Below, one piece after another: positions 6,971 to 14,019 of a DNA stretch of 14,476 nucleotides. Below the pieces are notes generated by a model. It was not told the DNA's origin and did no database searches. It saw only the letters and a program-made list of their open reading frames with translations. The stretch lies in NCBI GenBank assembly GCA_035545555.1, contig DASZYD010000018.1, positions 1-14,476 of the forward strand, in the 5' to 3' direction. The DNA is from JANWHZ01 sp035545555 (GTDB lineage: Bacteria; Patescibacteriota; Saccharimonadia; Saccharimonadales; UBA4665). The position numbers were made by a program, and so were the translations under genes. Numbering within the stretch: position 1 is the stretch's first letter; each line of letters begins with the position of its first letter.

Positions 6971-7429
6971 CTAGGTGTTGCTCTGCTTGGTGAATGTGCC
7001 ACCGCTCTCTAAATCAGCAGTCAGCGTAAACCCGGTGCAGAGGTTGGTGCCCGTGTTGTCACAGCCTGAAGGCGTTACGGCGTAACCGTAAGCTGTGGCA
7101 GTGGCTGTTCCTACGATGCCGGTATTGTCGCCAGTAGGTGCCGCCGCCTTCGGGTCGAGGAGCGCGCTTACATCAAGACCCTTGAGGTTAGCTTGGACCC
7201 ATGTCTTGCTCTGCAGATTCGCGAGCGATGGGTAATAGGCGTTCTCGGCATAGTACGCTTCAACTTGCGTATCGACTGCCTCTATGTCTGTTTGGCGCTT
7301 GGAATCGCGGGCCTTGGCCTGGATGCCTGTGAACGTGACAATCACCAATGTGGCCAAAATGCCGATGATGATGATCACAATGAGAAGTTCCACCAGTGTG
7401 AAACCTTTTTGTTTCTTCAGTGAGACCAT
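6971..7429 (-). CDS. pilA: Major type IV pilin (PilA/GspG-like)
   Basis: The product is 152 residues with a very short leader, MVSLKKQKG, a canonical G|FTLVELLIVI site (Glu5 = residue 14) and the N-terminal helix that packs in the fibre core. The following KARDSKRQTDIEAVDTQVEAYY and AENAYYPSLANL are typical of pilins from Saccharibacteria-like and Gram-positive organisms. Cysteines 123 and 131 (SGC...NLC) would close a short C-terminal disulfide loop. Among the four prepilin genes this is the likely main subunit: it has the best promoter, a strong AGGAGG ribosome-binding site and its own terminator. It is therefore probably transcribed alone and at high level. The name pilA is by role; orthology is not tested. 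Confidence 0.92.
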   Translation of the reverse strand: MVSLKKQKGFTLVELLIVIIIIGILATLVIVTFTGIQAKARDSKRQTDIEAVDTQVEAYYAENAYYPSLANLQSKTWVQANLKGLDVSALLDPKAAAPTGDNTGIVGTATATAYGYAVTPSGCDNTGTNLCTGFTLTADLESGGTFTKQSNT

Positions 7430-7439
7430 ACGAGCCCAC

Positions 7440-7445
7440 CCTCCT
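7440..7445 (-). promoter_or_regulatory. Strong Shine-Dalgarno of the major pilin
   Basis: A perfect AGGAGG (minus strand 7445-7440) lies 10 bases before ATG 7429. Most other genes in this cluster lack such a clear site and use overlapping starts instead, which singles the pilin out for strong initiation. Confidence 0.85.
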
Positions 7446-7518
7446 ATGTAACCATTACTTAGTTTTAATGAAGTAGCCTACCGATGTGCTTGTGTATAGA
7501 CACCGATAACTAGCTTGA

Positions 7519-7546
7519 ATTATAACCATAAGCCGCTTACAGTCAA
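7519..7546 (-). promoter_or_regulatory. Near-consensus sigma70-type promoter of the major pilin
   Basis: On the minus strand TTGACT (7546-7541), a 16-base spacer and a perfect TATAAT (7524-7519) lie upstream of the pilin gene. Transcription would begin near 7512, giving a leader of about 80 bases that carries the AGGAGG site. It lies between the pilC stop (7592) and pilA. This is the best promoter match in the window. Confidence 0.85.
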
Positions 7547-7591
7547 GCGCCGCGCCGTGGGCTTGGGGAAAACTCTCAGCCACGCTTCAGC

Positions 7592-8869
7592 CTAGGCATT
7601 AGCGCTGACATGCGTGCTGAGCGACGCGATTGGGCCCATCACGCTGATGGCGATCAGACCGATGATGCCGCCGAGCACGATGATGAGCACCGGCTCGATG
7701 ATCGACCCGAGCGAATCGATCAACGTGTCGACATCTTCCTCATAGAAATCAGCAATCTTTACCAATATCTTATCGATCTGGCCGGTTTCCTCGCCGACGG
7801 CAAGCATTTGGTAGACGATAGGTGGGAAGATCTTGCTCTTGGACAGCGGTTCGCTCAGCGGCTTGCCGTTCTTTACTTCTTCCGCCGCCGCGGCCAGCTC
7901 GGCCTCGATCACCTTGTTGCCCAAAGCACCGCCGGTTACCTCCAGTGCGTCCAGCACGGTCACGCCGGCCGAGGTAAGCGCCGAGAAGGTGCGGGCAAAG
8001 CGGGCGATGGCTACTTTCGTGATAACAGTTTTGATGATCGGCGTGCGTAACAGCAATGCATGGTAGTTGTACTTACCCCTTGGCGTGTGGATGTAGCGCA
8101 GCAGTGCCCAGACAATGGCGCCGATAATGATAATGACGAATAGCGCATTCGGAATCGGCACGGCACGAAGCCCGATGGCGCTCATGATGCTGTGGCCGGT
8201 AAAGAAGTTGCTGATGCCAAGCAGCGCCCGGGTGTAGATGGGCAGGCTGGCGCCGCCGCCGCTGAGCGAGGTGAGGATTTTGCCGATTTGCGGCACGATG
8301 AAGATCATCAGGCCGAAGAAAGCGATGATGGTGACGCACAGAATAACCACCGGGTACGTCATGGCGCCTTTCACTTTTTTGCGGATAGTGGCATCTTTTT
8401 CAGATTGCGATGCCAGGCGTTTCAGAATCTCATCCAAAATGCCACCTGCTTCGCCGGCTTTGACCATGTTGACGTAGACATCAGAGAACACGTCCGGATG
8501 CTTGCCGAATGCGGCGCCAAGTGCCATGCCACCCTCGATATCTTTGGCCACGCCGCCGATCACTGTTTTGAAGTATTTGTTGTCGGTTTGCTCCTGCAGG
8601 GTGGCGAGTGAACGGGGCAGCGGCACGCCGGCTGAGACGAGCGTGGACAGCTGGCGGGTAAACATCACCAGGTCGCGCAGGCCGACCTTGGGTTTAAACA
8701 GCGCGCTAAGACCGCCCTGCTTACTGCTCCCTGCCGCCTCTTCTTTGATAGTAAGCGGCCGGAAGCCTTGCCGTTCCAGCGCGGCCATCAGTGCCTCGCG
8801 GTCCGGCGCCTCATAGGTGCCGTGAGTTGTTTTGCCTTCGCGGGTGACGGCTTTGTAGCTGAAGCGCAT
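7592..8869 (-). CDS. pilC: Type IV pilus inner-membrane platform protein PilC
   Basis: PilC is the polytopic platform on which PilB acts to polymerise pilins. The 425-residue product has the N-terminal RFSYKAVTREGK segment and two T2SF domains: the first at about 66-195 (DLVMFTRQLSTLVSAGVPL, then MVKAGEAGGILDEIL), and the second at about 286-412 (RFARTFSALTSAGVTVLDAL, then MLAVGEETGQIDKIL). Membrane helices are at about 171-195, 243-260 and 390-414. Length and repeat structure are those of complete family members. The start lies 9 bases after the pilB stop; a GAGGAG (8887-8882) inside the end of pilB could serve as its ribosome-binding site, though 12 bases away. It is co-transcribed with pilB. 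Confidence 0.96.
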   Translation of the reverse strand: MRFSYKAVTREGKTTHGTYEAPDREALMAALERQGFRPLTIKEEAAGSSKQGGLSALFKPKVGLRDLVMFTRQLSTLVSAGVPLPRSLATLQEQTDNKYFKTVIGGVAKDIEGGMALGAAFGKHPDVFSDVYVNMVKAGEAGGILDEILKRLASQSEKDATIRKKVKGAMTYPVVILCVTIIAFFGLMIFIVPQIGKILTSLSGGGASLPIYTRALLGISNFFTGHSIMSAIGLRAVPIPNALFVIIIIGAIVWALLRYIHTPRGKYNYHALLLRTPIIKTVITKVAIARFARTFSALTSAGVTVLDALEVTGGALGNKVIEAELAAAAEEVKNGKPLSEPLSKSKIFPPIVYQMLAVGEETGQIDKILVKIADFYEEDVDTLIDSLGSIIEPVLIIVLGGIIGLIAISVMGPIASLSTHVSANA

Positions 8870-8878
8870 AGTGTTAGT

Positions 8879-10708
8879 TTACTCCTCGGTTGTGACGCGC
8901 AATATTTCTTGTACCGTTGTCTCACCGCGCAGGGCTTTGACCAAGCCGTCGATCTGCATGGTGAGCATGCCTTCGGCTATGGCGGCGACCTGCAGTTGTT
9001 CGCTGGTGCTGTTACTGACGATCAGCTTCTGGATGGCTTCGGAGTTGCGCAGTACTTCATAAATGCCGATGCGGCCTTTGTAGCCGGTGTGGCCGCAGTT
9101 GGCACAGCCGTCGTCGTGCGCTTTCCACAGGCGCTTGATGGTGCTGGATGTGGTGCTTGGCTGGGCAGACTCAGTGTCTTTGGTGCTCTTGGCAGCACGC
9201 GTGCTGACACCAATGCCGCCGGCCAGAGCTTGATTCTCCAGCTGGTTCAGCCGCTGGAAAGCACCGGCGCCGTCCAGCTTGAACGTCTTGGCCAGCTGTT
9301 TTAGCTCGGCCGCATCCGGCGCATACGGTTCCTTGCACTCGCTGCACAGCCGGCGCACCAGGCGCTGGCCGATTACGGCGCGTACCGTGCTGGCGATCAG
9401 GAAGGACTCGACACCCATTTCCAGGAGGCGAGGCAAACAGGTGGCAGCGTTGTTGGTGTGCAGGGTAGAGAACACGAGGTGGCCGGTCAGGGCGGCTTGT
9501 ACGGCCAGGTCGGCGGTTTCGCGGTCGCGGATCTCGCCCACCATAATGATGTTGGGGTCCTGGCGCAGCAAAGCGCGCAGGCCGTTCGAAAACGTCATGC
9601 CGGCGATAGGATTGACCTGGGTCTGGTTGACGCCCGGGATGCGATACTCCACCGGGTCTTCCACGGTCGATATATTGACATTGGGGGTGTTGAGCATGCT
9701 GAGTACACTGAAGAGCGTGGTAGACTTGCCGGAGCCGGTCGGTCCGGTGACCAGGATCATGCCGTGCGGCTGTACAATGGCATGCTGCATGGTCTCCATG
9801 GCGTCACCCCAGAAGCCGAGCCCGCTGAAGTCCGCCGCTTTGCTGGATTCGTTCAAGATACGCATGACTACTTTTTCGCCGTCGACAATCGGCAGCGTCG
9901 AGACGCGCAAGGCATAGAGGCCCCCGCCGACCTGCACCTTAAAACGGCCGTCCTGCGGCGCGCGGTGTTCGTCGATCTTCAGGTTTGAAAGGATCTTGAT
10001 GCGCGAAACGAGCGCGCCGAGCATTTTACGCGGCAACTTGTTGGCTTCGCGCAAAATGCCGTCGATGCGGTAGCGCACCAGCACGAAATCTTCGCGCGGT
10101 TCAATATGAATGTCGCTGGCATTGGCGTTGATGGCGTACTCGATCAGCAGGTTAACGGTCTGGGCGATCGGCGAATCTTCGGCCAAATCCTCTTCGCTGG
10201 TTTCTTCTGCTTCGGCCGCCTCGGCTTCATCTTCGCTCGATATCACCTTGGTCAGCTCGGTGCCGATAGCGCCGCCCTCGCGGTACGAATCCAGCGCTGC
10301 CTGCAGCTGGCTGGTCGTGGTGATATATACGCGGATATTGTTGCCCAGCTGCTTCTGCAGGAAGTTCAGCGCCTGAACATCATCAGGATCCTCCATGGCG
10401 ACGAGCTTCGTACCATTCTCGTCGGCATCGAACACGACCGCGTGGTACTGCCGCGCTACGCGCTCCGGCAGCTGCTTGAGCATCTCTTTCTTGATATTTT
10501 TGGGGTCGAGCTCGATCAGCGGTACTTCAATCTCTTCGGCGTAGAGCTTGGTCAGATCTTTCTCGCTGATGAGATTATTTTTGATTGCCAGGTCTTGCAA
10601 CGGCTTCTTGTCCTTGGCCTGTGCCTGTTTGAGGTTTGCCAACTGCTCGTCGGTAATCTTGCCGGCTTTTTTGAGGAGCTGCTCGGTCAGGACATCGGCT
10701 ATGCGCAT
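8879..10708 (-). CDS. pilB: Type IV pilus extension ATPase PilB
   Basis: PilB is the cytoplasmic hexameric ATPase that powers pilus extension. The 609-residue product has an N-terminal MshEN/T2SSE-N domain (about 1-140) and a very acidic linker (about 158-178). The ATPase core carries the Asp box STVEDPVEYR (347-356), Walker A GPTGSGKST (322-330), Walker B NIIMVGEIRD (386-395) and the His box TGHLVFSTLHTNNAAT (408-423). A tetracysteine metal site uses C455/C458 and C535/C538, and GHTGYKGRIGIYE follows it, as expected for extension rather than retraction ATPases. The 76 residues between the cysteine pairs are unusually many and include a Ser/Thr/Lys-rich stretch. GGAGG (10719-10715) sits 6 bases before ATG 10708. 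Confidence 0.97.
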   Translation of the reverse strand: MRIADVLTEQLLKKAGKITDEQLANLKQAQAKDKKPLQDLAIKNNLISEKDLTKLYAEEIEVPLIELDPKNIKKEMLKQLPERVARQYHAVVFDADENGTKLVAMEDPDDVQALNFLQKQLGNNIRVYITTTSQLQAALDSYREGGAIGTELTKVISSEDEAEAAEAEETSEEDLAEDSPIAQTVNLLIEYAINANASDIHIEPREDFVLVRYRIDGILREANKLPRKMLGALVSRIKILSNLKIDEHRAPQDGRFKVQVGGGLYALRVSTLPIVDGEKVVMRILNESSKAADFSGLGFWGDAMETMQHAIVQPHGMILVTGPTGSGKSTTLFSVLSMLNTPNVNISTVEDPVEYRIPGVNQTQVNPIAGMTFSNGLRALLRQDPNIIMVGEIRDRETADLAVQAALTGHLVFSTLHTNNAATCLPRLLEMGVESFLIASTVRAVIGQRLVRRLCSECKEPYAPDAAELKQLAKTFKLDGAGAFQRLNQLENQALAGGIGVSTRAAKSTKDTESAQPSTTSSTIKRLWKAHDDGCANCGHTGYKGRIGIYEVLRNSEAIQKLIVSNSTSEQLQVAAIAEGMLTMQIDGLVKALRGETTVQEILRVTTEE

Positions 10709-10714
10709 ACGGCG

Positions 10715-10719
10715 CCTCC
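10715..10719 (-). promoter_or_regulatory. Shine-Dalgarno of pilB
   Basis: GGAGG on the minus strand lies 6 bases before ATG 10708, confirming that start. Confidence 0.8.
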
Positions 10720-10791
10720 GCTGGATTCATCGGTGGCGGCCAGTTGCAATAATACCCACATACGCATCACGCCCATCCTTTTCTAACGGTT

Positions 10792-10820
10792 ATTCTACCA
10801 GCACTTTCCCAAAACCAGAA
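10792..10820 (-). promoter_or_regulatory. Candidate promoter of pilBC
   Basis: On the minus strand TAGAAT (10797-10792) is preceded directly by TGG, making an extended -10, and 17 bases further up by TTCTGG (10820-10815), a weak -35. Transcription would begin near 10785 with a leader of about 77 bases. It lies back to back with the promoter of the small ORF/PIN pair in the 187-base divergent gap. Confidence 0.4.
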
Positions 10821-10867
10821 GCGCGTTCGGATGCCCGCGAAGCCTAACTGCTACAATAAGCGCGTTG

Positions 10868-10876
10868 TGCTATACT
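10868..10876 (+). promoter_or_regulatory. Candidate extended -10 promoter of the small ORF/PIN pair
   Basis: TGCTATACT (10868-10876) is an extended -10 with no good -35. A second one, TGCTACAAT, lies at 10849-10857. From the first, transcription would begin near 10883, about 13 bases before ATG 10896 and just before the AAAGGG ribosome-binding sequence. The inverted repeat AGCGC (10859-10863) / GCGCT (10877-10881) flanks the -10 and could be an autoregulatory operator, but it is short. Confidence 0.4.
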
Positions 10877-10895
10877 GCGCTCAAAAGGGCATGCC

Positions 10896-11009
10896 ATGAT
10901 GAATAAGTCACCGAAACCAATCGCCATCCCGAAAGAGAAGTACATCCAGCTTGCTCAAGAAATCCAGAAAATTGTGGCGGGTGAGCAAGCTGCGCCGCAT
11001 GCTAAATAG
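10896..11009 (+). CDS. 37-residue ORF upstream of a PIN gene; possible minimal antitoxin
   Basis: ATG 10896 begins a 37-codon frame ending in TAG (11007-11009). The peptide is basic at its N-terminus (MMNKSPKPIAIPKEKYIQ) and continues as a likely amphipathic helix (LAQEIQKIVAGEQ). AAAGGG (10884-10889) lies 6 bases before the start, and an extended -10 is nearby. Its 3' end overlaps the PIN gene start by 11 bases in another frame, the arrangement typical of antitoxin-toxin pairs. At 37 residues it is much shorter than ordinary VapB or Phd antitoxins and shows no recognisable DNA-binding fold. It could be only a toxin-binding helix, or a truncated remnant. Function is inferred from context alone. 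Confidence 0.55.
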   Translation: MMNKSPKPIAIPKEKYIQLAQEIQKIVAGEQAAPHAK

Positions 11010-11517
11010 TTTCGTCATTGACCACGGCACTAAGCAATCGTTTGCGGGCAAGACCCTGCTGCTGGATATGAATGCGCTGCTTGACGCGTTTCGTTTGCCG
11101 GCTGAGTTTTATGATCTGGTGAATGAACTGGCAGAGCTAGGCTGCGACCTAGTCACCACCAGATCCATCGCAATAGAGTTCTTGGGCGGGACAACTGACG
11201 CGGCAGCCCTAACCAAGAAACAAGAGTTCCTTGAAGTCACATTCAGCAAATCGCTTTCCTATGTTTACCTGCCTCTTGAACATACGATGCCGACCACCGA
11301 TGAGTTCCTGTTATTCAGTCGAAACGCCAATAAGTTTTCGCTGGCCGATTTCGAGCTGTATTGCACACTCAAGAAATACCGGCAGCACATCGCACTTATT
11401 ACGCGCAATCATAAAGATTTCTCGACAAAGATCATGGACCGTCTGAGTTTCATCACACTGCTGGGTGCTGCCGAGATCCATACCTACGGTGTGTATGCCT
11501 ATCGTACACAGTCGTAA
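10999..11517 (+). CDS. PIN-domain protein, possible VapC-like ribonuclease toxin
   Basis: The 172-residue product starts at ATG 10999; an in-frame TTG at 10951 is a weaker choice. It shows the PIN-domain layout of metal-binding acidic residues: KTLLLDMNALLDAF with Asp23, TTRSIAIEFLGG with Glu60, SLADFELYCTLKKY with Asp117, and a C-terminal ALITRNHKDF with Asn137/Asp140. PIN nucleases use these residues to bind Mg/Mn and cut RNA. The protein is longer than common 130-residue VapC toxins, with about 18 extra residues in front of the domain. It overlaps the preceding 37-codon ORF by 11 bases. Base composition is visibly less GC-rich than the flanking pilB and recA, suggesting later acquisition. 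The RNase/toxin role is inferred, not shown. Confidence 0.75.
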   Translation: MLNSFVIDHGTKQSFAGKTLLLDMNALLDAFRLPAEFYDLVNELAELGCDLVTTRSIAIEFLGGTTDAAALTKKQEFLEVTFSKSLSYVYLPLEHTMPTTDEFLLFSRNANKFSLADFELYCTLKKYRQHIALITRNHKDFSTKIMDRLSFITLLGAAEIHTYGVYAYRTQS

Positions 11518-11520
11518 CCG

Positions 11521-11549
11521 TTGGCCGAGCGCCTGTCAGTTGGTATACT
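11521..11549 (+). promoter_or_regulatory. Candidate recA promoter
   Basis: TTGGCC (11521-11526), a 17-base spacer and TATACT (11544-11549) lie directly after the PIN gene stop. Transcription would begin near 11556 with a leader of nearly 50 bases. The leader has two purine tracts, GGGAGG (11567-11572) and GGGGAGAGG (11584-11592); the second lies 11 bases before ATG 11604. CAGT-N6-ACTG (11537-11550) overlaps the -10 and could be an operator, but it matches no LexA box I recognise. Confidence 0.65.
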
Positions 11550-11603
11550 GGAATTAAGGACTTGGTGGGAGGCGACTAACAACGGGGAGAGGAAGTAGTA
11601 TCT

Positions 11604-12671
<1,068 letters not shown>

Positions 12672-12675
12672 TACC

Positions 12676-13002
12676 ATGGCCGACCATCCGGTGCTGAAGC
12701 CCCGACCGACCTTGGCAGACATCCAGAATTATATCGGTCAGGCCAATACATACAGGGCTCACCGGACTGATCTGCTGTATTGCATGCTCCTGCTCTGCGA
12801 GGAGACGGGCGAACTGGCCAAAGCCGTCCGCAAGCACATCGGCGGCAAGATGGACGTAGCCAAACCGGAAGCCGGCGGCGCTGAGGAAGAGGCGGCCGAT
12901 GTGTTCTGGCTCTTAGTCGCCGTCTGCAACGCGCTGGGTATAGATCTGGAACAAGCTCTGCGTGACAAAGAAGAAAAGAACAAAATGCGTATATGGAAGT
13001 AG
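12676..13002 (+). CDS. MazG-type nucleotide pyrophosphohydrolase (copy 1)
   Basis: The 108-residue product is a single all-alpha MazG-like domain. It carries the metal-binding motifs CEETGELAKAV (E42, E43, E46) and EEEAADVFWLL (E71, E72, D75), followed by IDLEQALRDKEEKNKMRIW. MazG-like enzymes hydrolyse nucleoside triphosphates to monophosphate and pyrophosphate and can remove non-canonical nucleotides; the substrate of this protein cannot be read from sequence. ATG 12676 lies 4 bases after the recA stop, so it is almost certainly in the recA transcript. No Shine-Dalgarno is evident other than the GGGAAG at the end of recA. It is a paralogue of the next gene. Confidence 0.9.
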   Translation: MADHPVLKPRPTLADIQNYIGQANTYRAHRTDLLYCMLLLCEETGELAKAVRKHIGGKMDVAKPEAGGAEEEAADVFWLLVAVCNALGIDLEQALRDKEEKNKMRIWK

Positions 13003-13067
13003 CTGGCCAACAGAATACTAATCCCGGGGAAGAGTTGCGCGGGACCGGCCGCAGGGCCTAAAACCGC

Positions 13068-13394
13068 ATGACGCAACGCACTCTCTCGCTCAAAAGATCG
13101 CCGACGCTCCAGGACTTTCAGGCATACGTGGCTGCTATGATGCGGGAGCGAGGTTTTAGTGACGATGTGCCGCATCGCTTTATGATGCTCTTGGAGGAGT
13201 GCGGCGAACTCGCGCGTGCGGCACGTACGCGCACAGGCGGCAAGTTCGCTGCTGATACGCACACCGCAGACCTGCAAGAAGAGGCGGCCGATGTGTTCAT
13301 TATCCTGCTTGGTCTATGCAATATGCTGGATGTCGATCTGGAGCAGGCATTCCGGGCAAAGGAAGAGAAGAATAAGACACGCGTTTGGCAATGA
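13068..13394 (+). CDS. MazG-type nucleotide pyrophosphohydrolase (copy 2)
   Basis: A second 108-residue MazG-like protein with LEECGELARAA (E43, E44, E47), QEEAADVFIIL (E71, E72, D75) and VDLEQAFRAKEEKNKTRVW. More than half of the residues from the first metal motif to the end are identical to copy 1, while the first 40 diverge strongly. This indicates an old tandem duplication with a changed N-terminal, probably dimer- or substrate-contacting, helix. All acidic metal ligands are kept, so both copies should be active. Sixty-five bases separate it from copy 1, with no clear ribosome-binding site or terminator. Its TGA overlaps the recX ATG (ATGA), coupling the two. Confidence 0.9.
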   Translation: MTQRTLSLKRSPTLQDFQAYVAAMMRERGFSDDVPHRFMMLLEECGELARAARTRTGGKFAADTHTADLQEEAADVFIILLGLCNMLDVDLEQAFRAKEEKNKTRVWQ

Positions 13395-13999
13395 AAATCA
13401 CCCGCATCGTCGAACAGGAGAAGCAAAAGGGCAGGTATTCGATCTTCGTCGAGGGGAAGTATGCCTTTTCGCTCAGCGAAACGGCCCTTCTGCGGAGCGG
13501 GCTGCATGCCGGCCAGGAGCTTGACGCCGATGAGCTGAAGGGCTGGAAGCAGCAGTCGGCCGATGATAAGCTCTACAGCGCGGCGCTGCGGTATGCGGCG
13601 CTACGGCCACGGAGCCGGTGGGAGGTGGAGCAGTACCTCAAACGCAAAGATGCCCCCCCTGCCCTTACCGGGCAGATACTTAACAAGTTAAGTAGTATCG
13701 GCCTGCTGGATGACGCTGCCTTTGCTGCAGCCTGGGTTGCGGACCGCCGTCTGCTCCGCCCTACCTCGAAGCGAAAATTACAACAAGAATTACGGGCCAA
13801 ACATGTAAGCGACGAGACGATCGGGCAGGCGCTGTATAGCGAAGGGGCAGATGAACGCACCGCTCTTCGCGAGCTGATTGCCAAAAAGCGCGCACTGCCA
13901 AAGTACCAGGCCGACCCGCTGAAGTTTATGCAGTATCTGGCCCGCCAGGGTTTTCACTACGACGACATCAAAAACGCGCTGGGTGCCGACGACGAGTAG
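13391..13999 (+). CDS. recX: RecX-family regulator of RecA
   Basis: RecX binds RecA filaments and limits their extension. With ATG 13391 the product has 202 residues: a beta-rich N-terminal segment (MKITRIVEQEKQKGRYSIFV, then GKYAFSLSE) common in Firmicutes-like and CPR RecX, then three-helix repeats starting near ALRYAALRPRSRWEVEQYL. KLSSIGLLDDAAFAAAWVADR (about 99-119) and KRKLQQELRAKHVSDETIGQAL (about 127-148) are the characteristic RecX segments. The start overlaps the stop of the second mazG by 4 bases. A TTG at 13385 is possible but has no support. Its placement downstream of recA supports the call. Confidence 0.93.
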   Translation: MKITRIVEQEKQKGRYSIFVEGKYAFSLSETALLRSGLHAGQELDADELKGWKQQSADDKLYSAALRYAALRPRSRWEVEQYLKRKDAPPALTGQILNKLSSIGLLDDAAFAAAWVADRRLLRPTSKRKLQQELRAKHVSDETIGQALYSEGADERTALRELIAKKRALPKYQADPLKFMQYLARQGFHYDDIKNALGADDE

Positions 14000-14000
14000 G

Positions 14001-14019
14001 GCCGGCCTATGCGGCCGGC
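14001..14019. terminator. GC-rich perfect hairpin between convergent recX and PRC gene
   Basis: GCCGGCC (14001-14007) and GGCCGGC (14013-14019) form a perfect 7-bp stem with a TATGC loop, directly after the recX stop and inside the last codons of the convergent PRC-barrel gene. No T-run follows on either strand, so it is not a classical intrinsic terminator. It may still slow polymerase at the end of both units. Confidence 0.4.

Noticed and set aside
10106..10786. A 226-codon plus-strand frame opposite the 5' half of pilB
   Set aside because: PilB domains on the other strand are unambiguous; this frame is a composition shadow and has no ribosome-binding site or recognisable domain.
11537..11550. 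CAGT-N6-ACTG as an SOS/LexA operator of recA
   Set aside because: It matches neither the CTGT-N8-ACAG nor the GAAC-N4-GTTC type of LexA box, and four-base half sites occur often by chance; kept only as a remark under the promoter.
13003..13067. Possible terminator between the two mazG genes
   Set aside because: Only a short GGCC/GGCC and a TCCCG/CGGGA pairing are present, with long or tiny loops and no T-run, so read-through to mazG copy 2 and recX is the better reading.
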